Counted from the stretch's first letter, positions 1 through 8,713 are shown. The stretch: DNA of 64,000 nt from Dyadobacter sp. CY261 (GCF_021440085.1 NZ_JAKCPW010000003.1:186001-250000); one strand, 5' to 3'. Made by a program: numbers and translations. Notes: generated from the sequence alone by a model not told the origin.

Positions 1-705
1 AGCACCGTACCTCCTATTGACCAGGCAGTTGTGATCGGGACATTGAACAGCTTTATGGACGATCGTGATGTGATGATCAATGCATCGGGAAGCGCACCCG
101 GCGATCTGCACAAGCTCTGGCGCGCCACCGATCCCAAGAACTTCCATCTCGAATACGGCTTTTCCTGTATGGGTTATGAGATCGCAGCCGGACTCGGCGC
201 TAAAATGGCCGATCCAACGCGGGAAGTTTATGTGCTTTGCGGCGATGGCGGTTATCTGATGAACAACCATGAGATCGTCACAGCCATTCAGGAAGGTGTG
301 CGGTTTACCATCCTGCTTTTAAATAACAATGGCTATGCGAGCATCGGCGGGTTATCGGAAAGCATCGGCAGCGAACGTTTTGGAACCATGTATAAATACC
401 GGGATAATGCATCAGGTCAGCTATCAGGCAGCTTCCTGCCCGTAGACCTTGCAAAAAATGCGGAAAGCCTCGGCGCGAATGTCATCCGGGCTACCGACAG
501 ACAATCGCTGCAAAATGCATTGGCACAATCCAAATCCGCCGACCGCACCACCGTCATTTACATTGAAACAAGCCTCTACCGCACCGTCAAAGGCTACCAC
601 GCCTGGTGGGAAGTGCCAGTGGCAGAAGTATCGACCTCCGCTTCCGTTCAAAAAGCATTTGAAACTTACCGCGAAAACAAAAAAACGCAACGAATATTTT
701 TATAG
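1..705 (+). CDS. iolD: 3D-(3,5/4)-trihydroxycyclohexane-1,2-dione hydrolase, C-terminal part (cut by window start)
   Basis: This is the C-terminal part of a thiamine-diphosphate enzyme; the reading frame is open from base 1, so the 5' end lies outside the window. IolD hydrolyses the cyclic trione of the myo-inositol pathway to 5-deoxyglucuronate in the cytoplasm. The TPP/Mg-binding motif is visible as GDGGYLMNNHE with the downstream NNNGY, and the fragment also has the IolD-like EYGFSCMGYEIAAGLGAKMA stretch. About 234 residues are seen of a family usually a little over 600. An iolE homologue follows 95 bp downstream on the same strand, which supports the inositol assignment over other acetolactate-synthase-like enzymes. 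Confidence 0.9.
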   Translation, partial: STVPPIDQAVVIGTLNSFMDDRDVMINASGSAPGDLHKLWRATDPKNFHLEYGFSCMGYEIAAGLGAKMADPTREVYVLCGDGGYLMNNHEIVTAIQEGVRFTILLLNNNGYASIGGLSESIGSERFGTMYKYRDNASGQLSGSFLPVDLAKNAESLGANVIRATDRQSLQNALAQSKSADRTTVIYIETSLYRTVKGYHAWWEVPVAEVSTSASVQKAFETYRENKKTQRIFL

Positions 706-727
706 GGAAGAAAATAGTAAAGGAGGA

Positions 728-759
728 AAGGGAGGATGGAGATCCTCCTCTCCTCCCTT
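728..759. repeat. Purine/pyrimidine hairpin between iolD and iolE
   Basis: A 9-bp perfect arm pair (AAGGGAGGA at 728-736 and TCCTCCCTT at 751-759) with an inner GGAG/CTCC pair forms a stem-loop in the iolD-iolE gap. It sits within a purine-only run followed by a long pyrimidine-only run up to about 794. There is no T tract, so it does not look like a standard terminator; it may be an mRNA processing or stability element or a member of a purine heptamer repeat family (compare 39084-39104). Confidence 0.45.
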
Positions 760-800
760 AATCCCTTTCTCCCTTCTCCCCTTACTCCTTTCTAGAAAAA

Positions 801-1703
801 ATGAATTTCGAAAACATCAAACTTGGGGTTGCGCCCATTAACTGGACCAACGACGATATGCCGGAGCTCGGCGGCGAGAATACTTTTGAGCAATGCGTAA
901 GCGAAATGGCCCTCGCTGGATTTACCGGCTGTGAAGTAGGCAACAAGTTTCCGCGCGACACAAATGTTTTGAAGAAAGCCCTGGAACTCCGTGGCTTACA
1001 AATCTGCAACCAATGGAACAGCTATGAACTGACGACTAAATCATTGGCCGAAAACCGAAAAAACTTCACAGAACTGCTCGACTTCCTGGAAACAATGGGG
1101 GCGAAAGTAATCGGCGGCGGTGAAACGGGCAATAGCTGCCAGGGTAAAATGGACGTTCCTGTGTTCGAAGGCAAAGGGATGCTGAACACCAAAGAAGAAT
1201 GGGACAGTTTTACCTTCGGCCTCAACGAATTGGGCAAGATCGCGCACGACCGTGGCATGAAGCTGGCTTTTCACCATCACATGGGAACCTGCATTCAAAC
1301 CATTGCTGAGACCGACCGCCTGCTGAACGAAACAAACCCCGACTATGTGTTCCTGAATTACGATTGCGGGCATTTCCATTTCGCAGGCGAAGACCCGGTG
1401 ACGGCATTGAACAAATACATCGGACGCACAGCGCATATCCATTTAAAAGACGTCCGCCCGAACGTGCTACAACGCGTGCACGACGAGCGATTGAGCTTCC
1501 TCACAGCAGTAAAAAATGGTGTTTTCACCGTTCCCGGTGATCCGGAAGGGTGCATTGATTTCCCTTCACTTTTCGCGACTATCAAAGGAAGCGACTACGC
1601 TGGCTGGATCGTCCTTGAAGCAGAACAAGACCCTGCAAAGGCGAATCCGTTGGAGTATGCAATTATTGCGAGAAATTTTTTCAGGGGGTTGACGGGGATT
1701 TAA
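801..1703 (+). CDS. iolE: Myo-inosose-2 dehydratase-like TIM-barrel protein (IolE family)
   Basis: A 300-residue cytoplasmic TIM-barrel protein of the AP-endonuclease-2/xylose-isomerase-like superfamily. The N-terminus LGVAPINWTNDDMPELGGEN is the IolE signature, and the metal-ligand region is visible in KLAFHHHMGTCIQ, FLNYDCGHFHFAGED and HIHLKDVR. IolE dehydrates scyllo-inosose to the trione that IolD hydrolyses, so the two adjacent genes would catalyse consecutive steps. The length matches the family. The ATG at 801 directly precedes the signature, with only a weak ribosome-binding sequence upstream. Other inositol genes are not present in the window. Confidence 0.88.
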   Translation: MNFENIKLGVAPINWTNDDMPELGGENTFEQCVSEMALAGFTGCEVGNKFPRDTNVLKKALELRGLQICNQWNSYELTTKSLAENRKNFTELLDFLETMGAKVIGGGETGNSCQGKMDVPVFEGKGMLNTKEEWDSFTFGLNELGKIAHDRGMKLAFHHHMGTCIQTIAETDRLLNETNPDYVFLNYDCGHFHFAGEDPVTALNKYIGRTAHIHLKDVRPNVLQRVHDERLSFLTAVKNGVFTVPGDPEGCIDFPSLFATIKGSDYAGWIVLEAEQDPAKANPLEYAIIARNFFRGLTGI

Positions 1704-1966
1704 GCATCCATACCTTCATAAATCGCCACTGGACCGGAATCTAACTTTTGCTTTAAAAGCCTCCGGACCAGCGGCGATAATTTTGTTAATTCAACCCATT
1801 CCAGCGCATTTCCCGCACCGTACAAACGAGCCAAACGCCGGCTTCCAAATGGTCGAAAAGTGCCTCGATAGGCAACCCTGGTTCCACTAAAAACCGGTTG
1901 CCCACTCAATATCTCAGGGTCGATCGTAACGATTTGACTAATTCCCATATTCTTCATGCGTGTCAT
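1700..1966 (-). pseudogene. Frameshifted DUF433 antitoxin-like remnant
   Basis: The first 30 residues (ISQIVTIDPEILSGQPVFSG followed by TRV) match the N-terminus of DUF433 small proteins, which often act as antitoxin-like partners. Directly after GTRV the expected continuation PIEALFDHLEAG is found only after shifting one base, and a further family-like piece, IIAAGPEAFKAKVRF, is found in another frame near 1746-1790. The current open frame therefore joins a real N-terminus to out-of-frame sequence. At least two frame changes are needed, so this is read as a decayed gene. It overlaps the iolE stop by 4 bp, tail to tail. No toxin partner is visible next to it. Confidence 0.7.
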
Positions 1967-2138
1967 CTTCAGAATGGTAACGGCTTTGTAGAAACAAATA
2001 GCAAAATTTTAGGACTAAGCCTTCGCACGCCGCCACATTTCCCTCCTACCCTACGTAACAGGAGTATATCACCAAATCAACTCCTATTGCAATACCGCCT
2101 ATGGCAAATCAGTTTACTTATACTTTAAACTGAACACT

Positions 2139-3590
2139 ATGTTAAATCTTAGAAAACTACATCTATTTTATGTCCTGGGTGTTGTATTGACGGTGACGGG
2201 GTGTAAAGACAAGGATGTCGACCCGGCTGTTGAAACTGCGGATTCTACCACCGCGGCGGACTATCCCGATATTAATAGCTGGCTGTATGACGTGACGAAC
2301 GACGCTTATTTCTGGTATAAGAACCTTCCGGCTGAATCCAGTCTCGATAACAGCATCGATCCCAACAACTACTTTGAGAAACTGGTCTACCAACGTGCAA
2401 CAGTGGATCGCTTTTCGATGGTCACCGACAATATTGATGCATTGGAGAACGAGTTCAACGGAATTAGTAAAATATTTGGTATCAGCTATTCATTGTCTTA
2501 TATCGATAATGGCAACTCCAATATCGCGGCATTTCTGAATTATGTTGTCAAAGGGAGTCCGGCGGAAACTGCTGGTTTAAAGAGAGGGGACATATTGATG
2601 AAAGTGAACGGTACGCAACTAACGACGACTAATTACACGTCGCTGCTTAGCGGCAACGAGACGGCGACGTTTACGCTGGGCGAGCTAACCGGCTCTACCA
2701 TTGTGGCCAGCAGCCAGACCGTTAGCATGACCAAAGCACAAGTGAGCGAAGATCCCGTCTTATTTTCAACGGTCATTTCCAAACCTGCGTACGGCAAAGC
2801 GATCGGTTATCTCGTTTACACCCAGTTTATTCCGGGAACCGATGCTGAGGAATCGAAATACGACAATGAATTGCGTCAGGTATTTGCGGATTTTAAAAGC
2901 AAGGGCGTAAATGAACTGGTGCTCGATCTGCGCTTTAATCCGGGTGGGTATATCAGCTCGGCGGAAACGCTTGCATCACTGATCGGTAAGGGGATTTCAA
3001 GTTCCAAAATCTTCTACACAGAGCAATGGAATGACAAATACACCGCCTACTGGCAAAAGACCCAGGGCGCCGACGCATTGAACTACACCTTCCTGAATGA
3101 AGCCAACAACATCGGAAGCAGCCTGGGCCGTGTATTTGTGTTGACATCTAACGGCACAGCCTCTGCCAGCGAGCTGGTTATCAATGGCTTGAAACCTTAT
3201 ATGAGCGTCATCAAAATTGGCGAACACACAGCTGGAAAAAACCTATTCGGATCGACCATTAGTGATGACCAGGAAAGGTGGAAATGGGGCGTTTACATGA
3301 TGCTGGGCCAAACTGCCAATGCCAATGGAGAGTCGGATTATGGTACCATCAACGGTATGACACCCGATTATGAAGTCGAAGACTCCAAAGTTCCGTATCT
3401 GCCCTTTGGTGATGAGAACGAAACCCTCCTTCGCAAAGCACTGGACGTAATGGGCATTCCGGCACCAGACGGCCAACGACTTGCCGCTACTAAGAGCGTC
3501 GACACCTTCCGGAATATGCTTCATGACGACCTTCAAACGAAGCGAAGCTTCATGATCCGGCGGGGGAACGTAAGACCGATCCCTCAGTAA
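2139..3590 (+). CDS. S41 family C-terminal-processing peptidase, lipoprotein
   Basis: A 483-residue secreted serine protease of the tail-specific (S41) family. The N-terminus carries a lipoprotein signal ending VLTVTGC with Cys22 as the lipidated residue, then an acidic linker. Residues about 45-100 form the N-terminal S41 helical part (INSWLYDVTNDAYFWYKNLP), about 115-200 a PDZ domain with the GSPAETAGLKRGDILMKVNG motif, and about 215-410 the peptidase fold. The catalytic Ser is in TASASELV (about residue 344) and the general-base Lys in GEHTAGKN (about residue 366). It probably acts in the periplasm or at the outer membrane; the substrate cannot be told. It stands alone and is followed by a terminator. 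Confidence 0.88.
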   Translation: MLNLRKLHLFYVLGVVLTVTGCKDKDVDPAVETADSTTAADYPDINSWLYDVTNDAYFWYKNLPAESSLDNSIDPNNYFEKLVYQRATVDRFSMVTDNIDALENEFNGISKIFGISYSLSYIDNGNSNIAAFLNYVVKGSPAETAGLKRGDILMKVNGTQLTTTNYTSLLSGNETATFTLGELTGSTIVASSQTVSMTKAQVSEDPVLFSTVISKPAYGKAIGYLVYTQFIPGTDAEESKYDNELRQVFADFKSKGVNELVLDLRFNPGGYISSAETLASLIGKGISSSKIFYTEQWNDKYTAYWQKTQGADALNYTFLNEANNIGSSLGRVFVLTSNGTASASELVINGLKPYMSVIKIGEHTAGKNLFGSTISDDQERWKWGVYMMLGQTANANGESDYGTINGMTPDYEVEDSKVPYLPFGDENETLLRKALDVMGIPAPDGQRLAATKSVDTFRNMLHDDLQTKRSFMIRRGNVRPIPQ

Positions 3591-3614
3591 ACTCCCTTAT
3601 ATATCACTGTTGCC

Positions 3615-3646
3615 ACGGGCCTGCATGTGCGGGCCCGTTCTGTTTT
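3615..3646 (+). terminator. Rho-independent terminator after the S41 peptidase gene
   Basis: The arms ACGGGCC (3615-3621) and GGCCCGT (3632-3638) form a GC-rich stem, followed by TTCTGTTTT. Its position 25 bp after the peptidase stop supports a transcription end there, and supports starting the next gene at 3751 rather than at an in-frame ATG at 3610 that would run through this hairpin. Confidence 0.7.
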
Positions 3647-3750
3647 CTGTCCGTTTCATCAAAAAAGAGGTGGTTCCTCATCGATTTCGATCTATTTCGC
3701 GTAATTTTGATTCTCAAGTTTTACTCACGTTCGATGCGCAGGGCAATGAT

Positions 3751-5739
3751 ATGAAGTGGAGTGCTTTACATATTCTTCTTTTTTTTCTTTTTCATCTGCC
3801 GTTTGCCCAGGCACAGAACAAGCATACTTACCGTTTCAATAACGATTTGAAAGTGGCCCAGCCCGAGTGCGGTCCGGATCTCTCTTTCGCAAAAGCGTCA
3901 GGCTCCTGTCCCGCCGGAACAATTCCAGGGATATTCGCTCAGGAAGTGCTCCCCTGCGGAGGGAGAAGGGTTATTTACCACAATAACCTGAACTGGGGCT
4001 TTATGTATCCCAATTCCGATGGCCTGGTCACCGAGACTTACACCATACAGCTGTATCTGAAAGTGACCGATTGGGGGAATGAGTGGGCCCGGATCATCGA
4101 TTTCTCCAACGGCAGTTCCGACAACGGCATTTATTTTAAAAATCTGGGCGGTACTTCCGAACGTTGCCTGGACTTCTATCCCAACGGCATTGTCGGCGAG
4201 TGTCCTTTTTTTAATACTTCAACCTATTATCTGCTCACTTTCACCCGCGACGGCGCTACGGGCCAAATGGATGTATATGTCGACAACAAACTGTTTGCCA
4301 CGTATATTGATAAGGATAAAAACTATGTAGGCAAGACCGGGGCTCCGATTTATATTTTCCGTGACGACAACGCCCAGGAGTGCGAATCGGGGGAGGCCAA
4401 TTTTGCGTATTTGGCGTTTCATAATAAGTATTTTTCTAAAACAGATGTAGATAAGTCCTTCTCTGAAATCTGTTTCGAAGCCACCATCAACGCTTATGCG
4501 GATTTTTCCATTGCCCCCAATCCAACCTGCGAATTCCCCAAAAACATTGAAGTAAAATACACCGGCTCGATTCCCGCACCAGGCACCAGTTATGACTTTA
4601 AATGGGATTGGGACGGCGGAACGGTTGTCTCTGGATCCGGAATGGGACCTTACGTACTGAGCTGGAATTCTCCCGGCACCAAAAATGTGACACTCACTGT
4701 CGCCAATAAAGCGTGCGGCAATTCACTTTATAACCGCAAACAGCTGATTATAAGTGATCTTGGGCTTACTACTGCGGTAACCTTGGGTAATTGCAGTACG
4801 GGGTCAAACGGCACCATTACCCTTACCGCTACCAACGGCCTCACTCCTTTCCGGTATTCCATCGACTCAGTTAACTATCAAACCTCAAACATCTTTCAAA
4901 AGCCTGCCGGCAACTACCGCGTGTTTGTAAAAGATGGTAACGACTGCGTTGTTGGTAACGACGTGAATTTGAAGTTTGAAAGTGACATCAGTGTCCGGAC
5001 ATCGGGAGATACTACTATATGTGAGGGCCAATCGGCCCAACTGAGGGTAGAGAACAATGGGGATTCGTTCTCATGGTCGCCGCAAACGGGGCTCAACAAT
5101 CCCAACAGTCTCGAACCGGTTGCGACGCCCACTGTGACGACGCAATATGTAATCACGGTAGGAAGAGGCTCCTGTACCCAAACCGACACCATTCAGGTGA
5201 ACGTGGCACCCAAGATCGAAGTGCAAGTCACCCCGGATGCAGTAATTGACTACAATGTTCCGTTTCAACTCAATGCTACTTCACCGCAAATTGGCAATCA
5301 CGCAGGAACAACATTTCTTTGGACACCCGCCGACGGATTGAACAACGCCAACATCCCAAGCCCGATCGCCGTTTTGCAGGAAGATCGGTCGTATACCGTC
5401 AACGTGACGTCTGAGCTCGGCTGCACAGGTTCCGGCGAAGTCAATTTGTTTATCAAACGTCAGGAAAATATCATTATCCCAACAGCGTTCTCGCCTAACG
5501 GCGACGGCAGAAATGAGGCACTTATACCAGTCGTCAACGGAATCGAGTCAATCCGCTTCTTCCGAGTTTATAATCGTTGGGGACAAGTGGTGTTTTCTAC
5601 CAATCAGCTCAATGTCGGCTGGGACGGCACCTTTAAAGGCACCGCAGCTACTTCTGGCACCTATATATGGGAAATAGAGGGCGTTTCGACGAAAGGGAAG
5701 GTGATTAGCAAGAAAGGGGCGGTAATGTTGCTGCAATAA
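3751..5739 (+). CDS. Secreted LamG/PKD-type protein with T9SS type B (CHU_C) sorting domain
   Basis: A 662-residue surface or secreted protein. The chosen ATG gives a clean signal peptide (MKWSALHILLFFLFHLPFAQAQ). After it come a concanavalin/LamG-like region (about residues 60-220, with IDFSNGSSDNGIYFKN and MDVYVDNKLFATYIDKDKNY), a PKD-like segment (YDFKWDWDGG, about 285-330), further Ig-like modules, and the C-terminal gliding-motility-associated domain with AFSPNGDGRNEALIP, VYNRWGQVVFS and WDGTFKG. That last domain is the type B signal for export by the type IX secretion system and attachment to the surface. No catalytic module is recognised, so a binding or adhesive role is inferred. It is convergent with the desaturase gene across a heptad repeat. 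Confidence 0.85.
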   Translation: MKWSALHILLFFLFHLPFAQAQNKHTYRFNNDLKVAQPECGPDLSFAKASGSCPAGTIPGIFAQEVLPCGGRRVIYHNNLNWGFMYPNSDGLVTETYTIQLYLKVTDWGNEWARIIDFSNGSSDNGIYFKNLGGTSERCLDFYPNGIVGECPFFNTSTYYLLTFTRDGATGQMDVYVDNKLFATYIDKDKNYVGKTGAPIYIFRDDNAQECESGEANFAYLAFHNKYFSKTDVDKSFSEICFEATINAYADFSIAPNPTCEFPKNIEVKYTGSIPAPGTSYDFKWDWDGGTVVSGSGMGPYVLSWNSPGTKNVTLTVANKACGNSLYNRKQLIISDLGLTTAVTLGNCSTGSNGTITLTATNGLTPFRYSIDSVNYQTSNIFQKPAGNYRVFVKDGNDCVVGNDVNLKFESDISVRTSGDTTICEGQSAQLRVENNGDSFSWSPQTGLNNPNSLEPVATPTVTTQYVITVGRGSCTQTDTIQVNVAPKIEVQVTPDAVIDYNVPFQLNATSPQIGNHAGTTFLWTPADGLNNANIPSPIAVLQEDRSYTVNVTSELGCTGSGEVNLFIKRQENIIIPTAFSPNGDGRNEALIPVVNGIESIRFFRVYNRWGQVVFSTNQLNVGWDGTFKGTAATSGTYIWEIEGVSTKGKVISKKGAVMLLQ

Positions 5740-5743
5740 AAAT

Positions 5744-5821
5744 GACGGCCGACGGCCGACCGCCGATGACATGCTAATGGCATACATGCGATCGGTGGTC
5801 AGTCGTCAGCGGTCGGCGGTC
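5744..5821. repeat. Heptad-phased inverted repeat, locus A
   Basis: The left arm reads as four consecutive 7-mers GACGGCC, GACGGCC, GACCGCC, GATGACA (5744-5771). The right arm reads as four 7-mers GGTGGTC, AGTCGTC, AGCGGTC, GGCGGTC (5794-5821), i.e. nnnnGTC, the complement of GACnnnn. The 22-bp loop contains TGCTAATGGCATACATGCG. It fills the gap between two convergent genes and could fold into a long imperfect stem that ends transcription in both directions. The same unit architecture returns at 60886-61101. Confidence 0.8.
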
Positions 5822-5824
5822 ACT

Positions 5825-6814
5825 CTATCGGCTAATCCAGCTAAACTCATAAGCCAGTTCCGGAACGCGGGTTCTGTCGGCGACCCTTCTGAGGCGTGCA
5901 GGTAATGCCATGAGGTAATCTCTTGCTTTTTCGGCTTTCTCGTTGATTCCCTTCACCGACCCTATCTGCCATTCTTCCAGCAATCCTTCCAGAATATCGA
6001 TATAATCCTGGGTGGTGTAAACGCCCAGGCGTTGTGCGGCATCTGAGAAGTGCGAGAATGTTTCGCCCATTTTCATGCCGGTTTCACGCATGAAATGGGC
6101 TGGCATTACGATTTTCTTGCGCATCATGTCGTCCAAAGCCAGCAATAGTTCGGACGGGTCCACTTCGAGAATGCGGGCCACAAATGCCTTATAAGCCTTT
6201 GCATGGCGCATTTCATCTGATGCGATCACACCACATATTTTAGACAAATGCGGGTTACCGAATTTTTTGGCCAATGTCGCGGTACGGCGGTGCGACAGGT
6301 TGGTAGCGAGTTCCTGGAATGAAGTATAAATAAAATTCCGATACGGATCACGATCGGTCCCGATATCGAAGCCGTCGGCGATCAGGTATTGCGTGGAAAC
6401 CTCCATCGCGCGCATGTTCACACGACTCGACAGGTACAGGTATTTATTCAGCAAATCTCCGTGACGGTTTTCCTCCGCCGTCCATGCCCGCACCCATCTC
6501 ACCCAACCCGATTCCGGCTCGTCCACCTGGTTGACCCCAATTACATCGATAAGCCACGACTCGTAGGTCGGTAACGCTTCCTCGGTGATCGTATCCCCGA
6601 TCAGCACGGCAATGTAGTCATAAGGCAGATCGCGGCAGCTTTCCTGCAACAGCTTCACTTCGTGGAAGAAATTCTCGCGGGTTGCATCAGGCAGAAAATC
6701 AGATGGTTGCCAGTTTTCATCGATTGGTTTCAGGTATTCCGCAATGAGTCCGTCAAGATCTTTGCCTATATGTTTCATTACTTCAAGCCTTTCAGCTGAA
6801 AGTGTAATATCCAT
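5825..6814 (-). CDS. Acyl-ACP desaturase (ferritin-like di-iron)
   Basis: A 329-residue soluble fatty-acid desaturase of the stearoyl-ACP type, which inserts a cis double bond into an acyl chain held on acyl carrier protein. The two di-iron ExxH motifs are visible as EENRHG (residues 114-119) and DEMRHA (200-205), with additional carboxylates expected near TEEALPTY (77-84) and in SFQELAT (165-171). Length matches the family. It is divergent from plsC, whose product also handles acyl chains, so the pair may tune membrane lipid composition; this is inference from proximity. Confidence 0.92.
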   Translation of the reverse strand: MDITLSAERLEVMKHIGKDLDGLIAEYLKPIDENWQPSDFLPDATRENFFHEVKLLQESCRDLPYDYIAVLIGDTITEEALPTYESWLIDVIGVNQVDEPESGWVRWVRAWTAEENRHGDLLNKYLYLSSRVNMRAMEVSTQYLIADGFDIGTDRDPYRNFIYTSFQELATNLSHRRTATLAKKFGNPHLSKICGVIASDEMRHAKAYKAFVARILEVDPSELLLALDDMMRKKIVMPAHFMRETGMKMGETFSHFSDAAQRLGVYTTQDYIDILEGLLEEWQIGSVKGINEKAEKARDYLMALPARLRRVADRTRVPELAYEFSWISR

Positions 6815-6906
6815 TGGTATTTCGTTTTAAACACTATTGACTATTTTACAAATAACGTGAATTATGCGTAAGATTTGAATGACAATTATCATTTCAGCTT
6901 TTAGAA

Positions 6907-6941
6907 TTTGGGGTAAGCAAAACAGATTTAGACTATTTTTG
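6907..6941 (+). promoter_or_regulatory. Bacteroidota-type promoter for plsC
   Basis: A perfect TAnnTTTG box (TATTTTTG, 6934-6941) lies 15 bp before the plsC ATG, with a TTTG at 6907-6910 about 23 bp upstream as a candidate -33 element. If used, the leader would be only about 8-10 nt long. Confidence 0.5.
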
Positions 6942-6955
6942 CAAAAAAAATAAGA

Positions 6956-7690
6956 ATGAGAAAAATCCTCGATTACGTTCTAAGTTCCCTCTACCTGATC
7001 CATTTCGGCCTCACACTCCTTATTTTCCATGTCATACAAGTCGTCGCATACAATGTCTTTGGCAAAAAGGCGCATAAAGTAGCCGTCGACTGGCTTAACT
7101 TCTTCCTCACTTTCGGTCTTTACCTGACCGGTGCCAGTATCAAGCTCAAAAACCTTGCCCAACTCCCCGACAACCGCCCCATTATATTTGTAGCCAACCA
7201 CCAGAGCAGCTACGACATCTCTCCCATCTACTGGTTTATGCGGAAATACAATCCGCGTTTTGTCTCAAAAATAGAACTCGCGAAAGGCGTCCCGAGCATT
7301 TCCTACAACTTGCGCAAAAGCGGCGCGGCGCTGATCAACCGGAAAGACGGCAAGCAAGCCATCTCCGAAATTGCACGCCTGGGCAAGCTGATACAGGATG
7401 AAAAAGCGTCGGCTATGATTTTCCCCGAAGGCACCCGCACCGCCAGCGGGCCCATGAAACCCTTCCAACCGGGCGGCGTCGCCACATTACTTAAAAGGGC
7501 TCCCGATGCACTGATCGTACCCGTCGCCATAGACGGCACCGGCGCATTCAACCCGAAAGGTGTATTTCCTCTTAAATCTTTTGCGAAACTCAGTTTTACG
7601 GTACTCCCTGGCATAGAGCCGGCCGGCCGCAACGCTACGGAGATCCTGGGCGAAGTGCAGGAAGCTATTCGCGTTCAGATCGCGAGTTGA
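6956..7690 (+). CDS. plsC: 1-acyl-sn-glycerol-3-phosphate acyltransferase (PlsC-like)
   Basis: A 244-residue membrane-associated acyltransferase that makes phosphatidic acid from lysophosphatidic acid. The catalytic NHxxxxD block is NHQSSYD at residues 81-87 and the substrate block FPEGTR is at 156-161. A hydrophobic segment at about residues 10-33 anchors it to the inner membrane. The family's usual length is about 240. It is divergent from the acyl-ACP desaturase gene and followed by an unrelated small secreted protein, so it is probably transcribed alone from the promoter just upstream. Confidence 0.9.
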   Translation: MRKILDYVLSSLYLIHFGLTLLIFHVIQVVAYNVFGKKAHKVAVDWLNFFLTFGLYLTGASIKLKNLAQLPDNRPIIFVANHQSSYDISPIYWFMRKYNPRFVSKIELAKGVPSISYNLRKSGAALINRKDGKQAISEIARLGKLIQDEKASAMIFPEGTRTASGPMKPFQPGGVATLLKRAPDALIVPVAIDGTGAFNPKGVFPLKSFAKLSFTVLPGIEPAGRNATEILGEVQEAIRVQIAS

Positions 7691-7721
7691 TAATCAGATG
7701 GTTAAAAAGTCTTCATTTTGG

Positions 7722-7740
7722 CTTAACAATCGTTAACATT
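7722..7740 (+). promoter_or_regulatory. TTAAC inverted-repeat motif upstream of small secreted protein
   Basis: CTTAACAATCGTTAACATT contains the palindrome TTAAC-aatc-GTTAA. A near copy, CTTAACAATCGGTTACA, lies at 8845-8861 upstream of the next plus-strand gene. Both sit 45-65 bp before a start codon of a secreted protein gene, which suggests a shared operator or promoter element. Confidence 0.4.
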
Positions 7741-7801
7741 CCCCATTTAAACCTCTATTGAAGGTAACCCTCTAACCCACGAAACTTAAAACTTTTGGGT
7801 T

Positions 7802-8197
7802 ATGAAAAAGATACTTTTTGCCGCAGTGGTTCTCGCATTAGGATTCACCAATGCTTCCGCCCAATATGGTCCCCGCTACGATTCCCGCGATGGATACCGC
7901 GACGGTCACAGCCGAGAAGGCATGTCTGACATCAACAGACTTCAAAGGGAAGCACGCCAAAATATAGCCAATGGGGTGCAATGGGGCACACTCACTTCCC
8001 GTGAGGCGAACATGCTCATGAACCGTTATGAGAACATTGAAGCCAAAGAACGGAAATTCGCCCACCGCGGCCGGTTGTCGTCCCGCGAGGAAAGAATGCT
8101 GCGTAACGATTTGCACGAACTGATGTCCGACACACGCCGCCTGAGTAACGACCGTGACCGCCTGGCGCGCGACCGCCGTCACAGAGGCAGATTTTAG
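7802..8197 (+). CDS. Small basic secreted protein of unknown function
   Basis: A 131-residue protein with a clear signal peptide (MKKILFAAVVLALGFTNASAQ) and a very Arg-rich mature part. The mature sequence looks mainly helical with repeated charged stretches (SREANMLMNRYENIEAKERK, SREERMLRNDLHELMSDTRR) and ends RDRRHRGRF. No known domain is recognised by eye. It is likely periplasmic and could bind nucleic acid, LPS or another polyanion, but this is only a composition-based guess. Its end is marked by a strong terminator shared with the convergent acetyltransferase gene. Confidence 0.75.
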   Translation: MKKILFAAVVLALGFTNASAQYGPRYDSRDGYRDGHSREGMSDINRLQREARQNIANGVQWGTLTSREANMLMNRYENIEAKERKFAHRGRLSSREERMLRNDLHELMSDTRRLSNDRDRLARDRRHRGRF

Positions 8198-8235
8198 GAT
8201 ATAAAAGAAAATAGTTGAAGGTTTAGGGTAATGCA

Positions 8236-8268
8236 AAAAGCACCGGGACGATGGCCCGGTGCTTTTTT
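8236..8268. terminator. Bidirectional terminator
   Basis: AAAAGCACCGGG and CCCGGTGCTTTT flank a 7-nt loop and are bordered by A and T runs, so it works on either strand. It separates the convergent small secreted protein and acetyltransferase genes; the acetyltransferase stop codon overlaps the T run. Confidence 0.85.
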
Positions 8269-8713
8269 ATGCTTCATTAAAATACCTGACGAGCTTGACG
8301 TGCGACTTTGCAAACCCCTCGCGCTCGTAGAACCGGTGCGCCTGCTCACGTGTAGCACGCGACGTCACTTCCATTTGAATCGCTCCTTCCTCTTTCGCAA
8401 ACCTCGTAACATACTCCATAAGTGCCATGCCCACTTGCTGCGAACGATATTCAGGCTCCACGTACATTTCCTGGATTTCGGAAACCAGCGCTGCGTGGTG
8501 CAGTAGCGGCTGAATATGGCAACTTACCATGCCAACCGGCCGACTGCTGTGTTCAGCGAGAAAATAGGCGATGTTCGTACTGGTGATATTTCGGTCGAAA
8601 GCACGATTGAAGCCCTCACGATCGAGTGCGGTGTTTTCGAGGTCGCATATCATGTTGTAGATGACCTCGCGGTCGGTGGCGGATGCGCGCCGGATGGTTA
8701 CTGGTGCCTGCAC
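8267..8713 (-). CDS. GNAT family N-acetyltransferase (PhnO-like)
   Basis: A 148-residue cytoplasmic acetyl-CoA-dependent acyltransferase. The GNAT A/B motifs are visible in EIQEMYVEPEYRSQQVGMAL and the C-terminal AHRFYEREGF. The order IYNMICDLE, then HIQPLLHHAALVSEIQEM, then HRFYEREGFAKSH resembles aminoalkylphosphonate acetyltransferase PhnO, but no phosphonate genes are near, so the acceptor is unknown. The stop codon lies inside the shared terminator. The gene stands alone. Confidence 0.8.
   Translation of the reverse strand: MQAPVTIRRASATDREVIYNMICDLENTALDREGFNRAFDRNITSTNIAYFLAEHSSRPVGMVSCHIQPLLHHAALVSEIQEMYVEPEYRSQQVGMALMEYVTRFAKEEGAIQMEVTSRATREQAHRFYEREGFAKSHVKLVRYFNEA

Noticed and set aside
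3610..3750. N-terminal extension of the T9SS type B protein
   Set aside because: It would place the signal peptide in the middle and run through a terminator; the ATG at 3751 gives a clean signal peptide.
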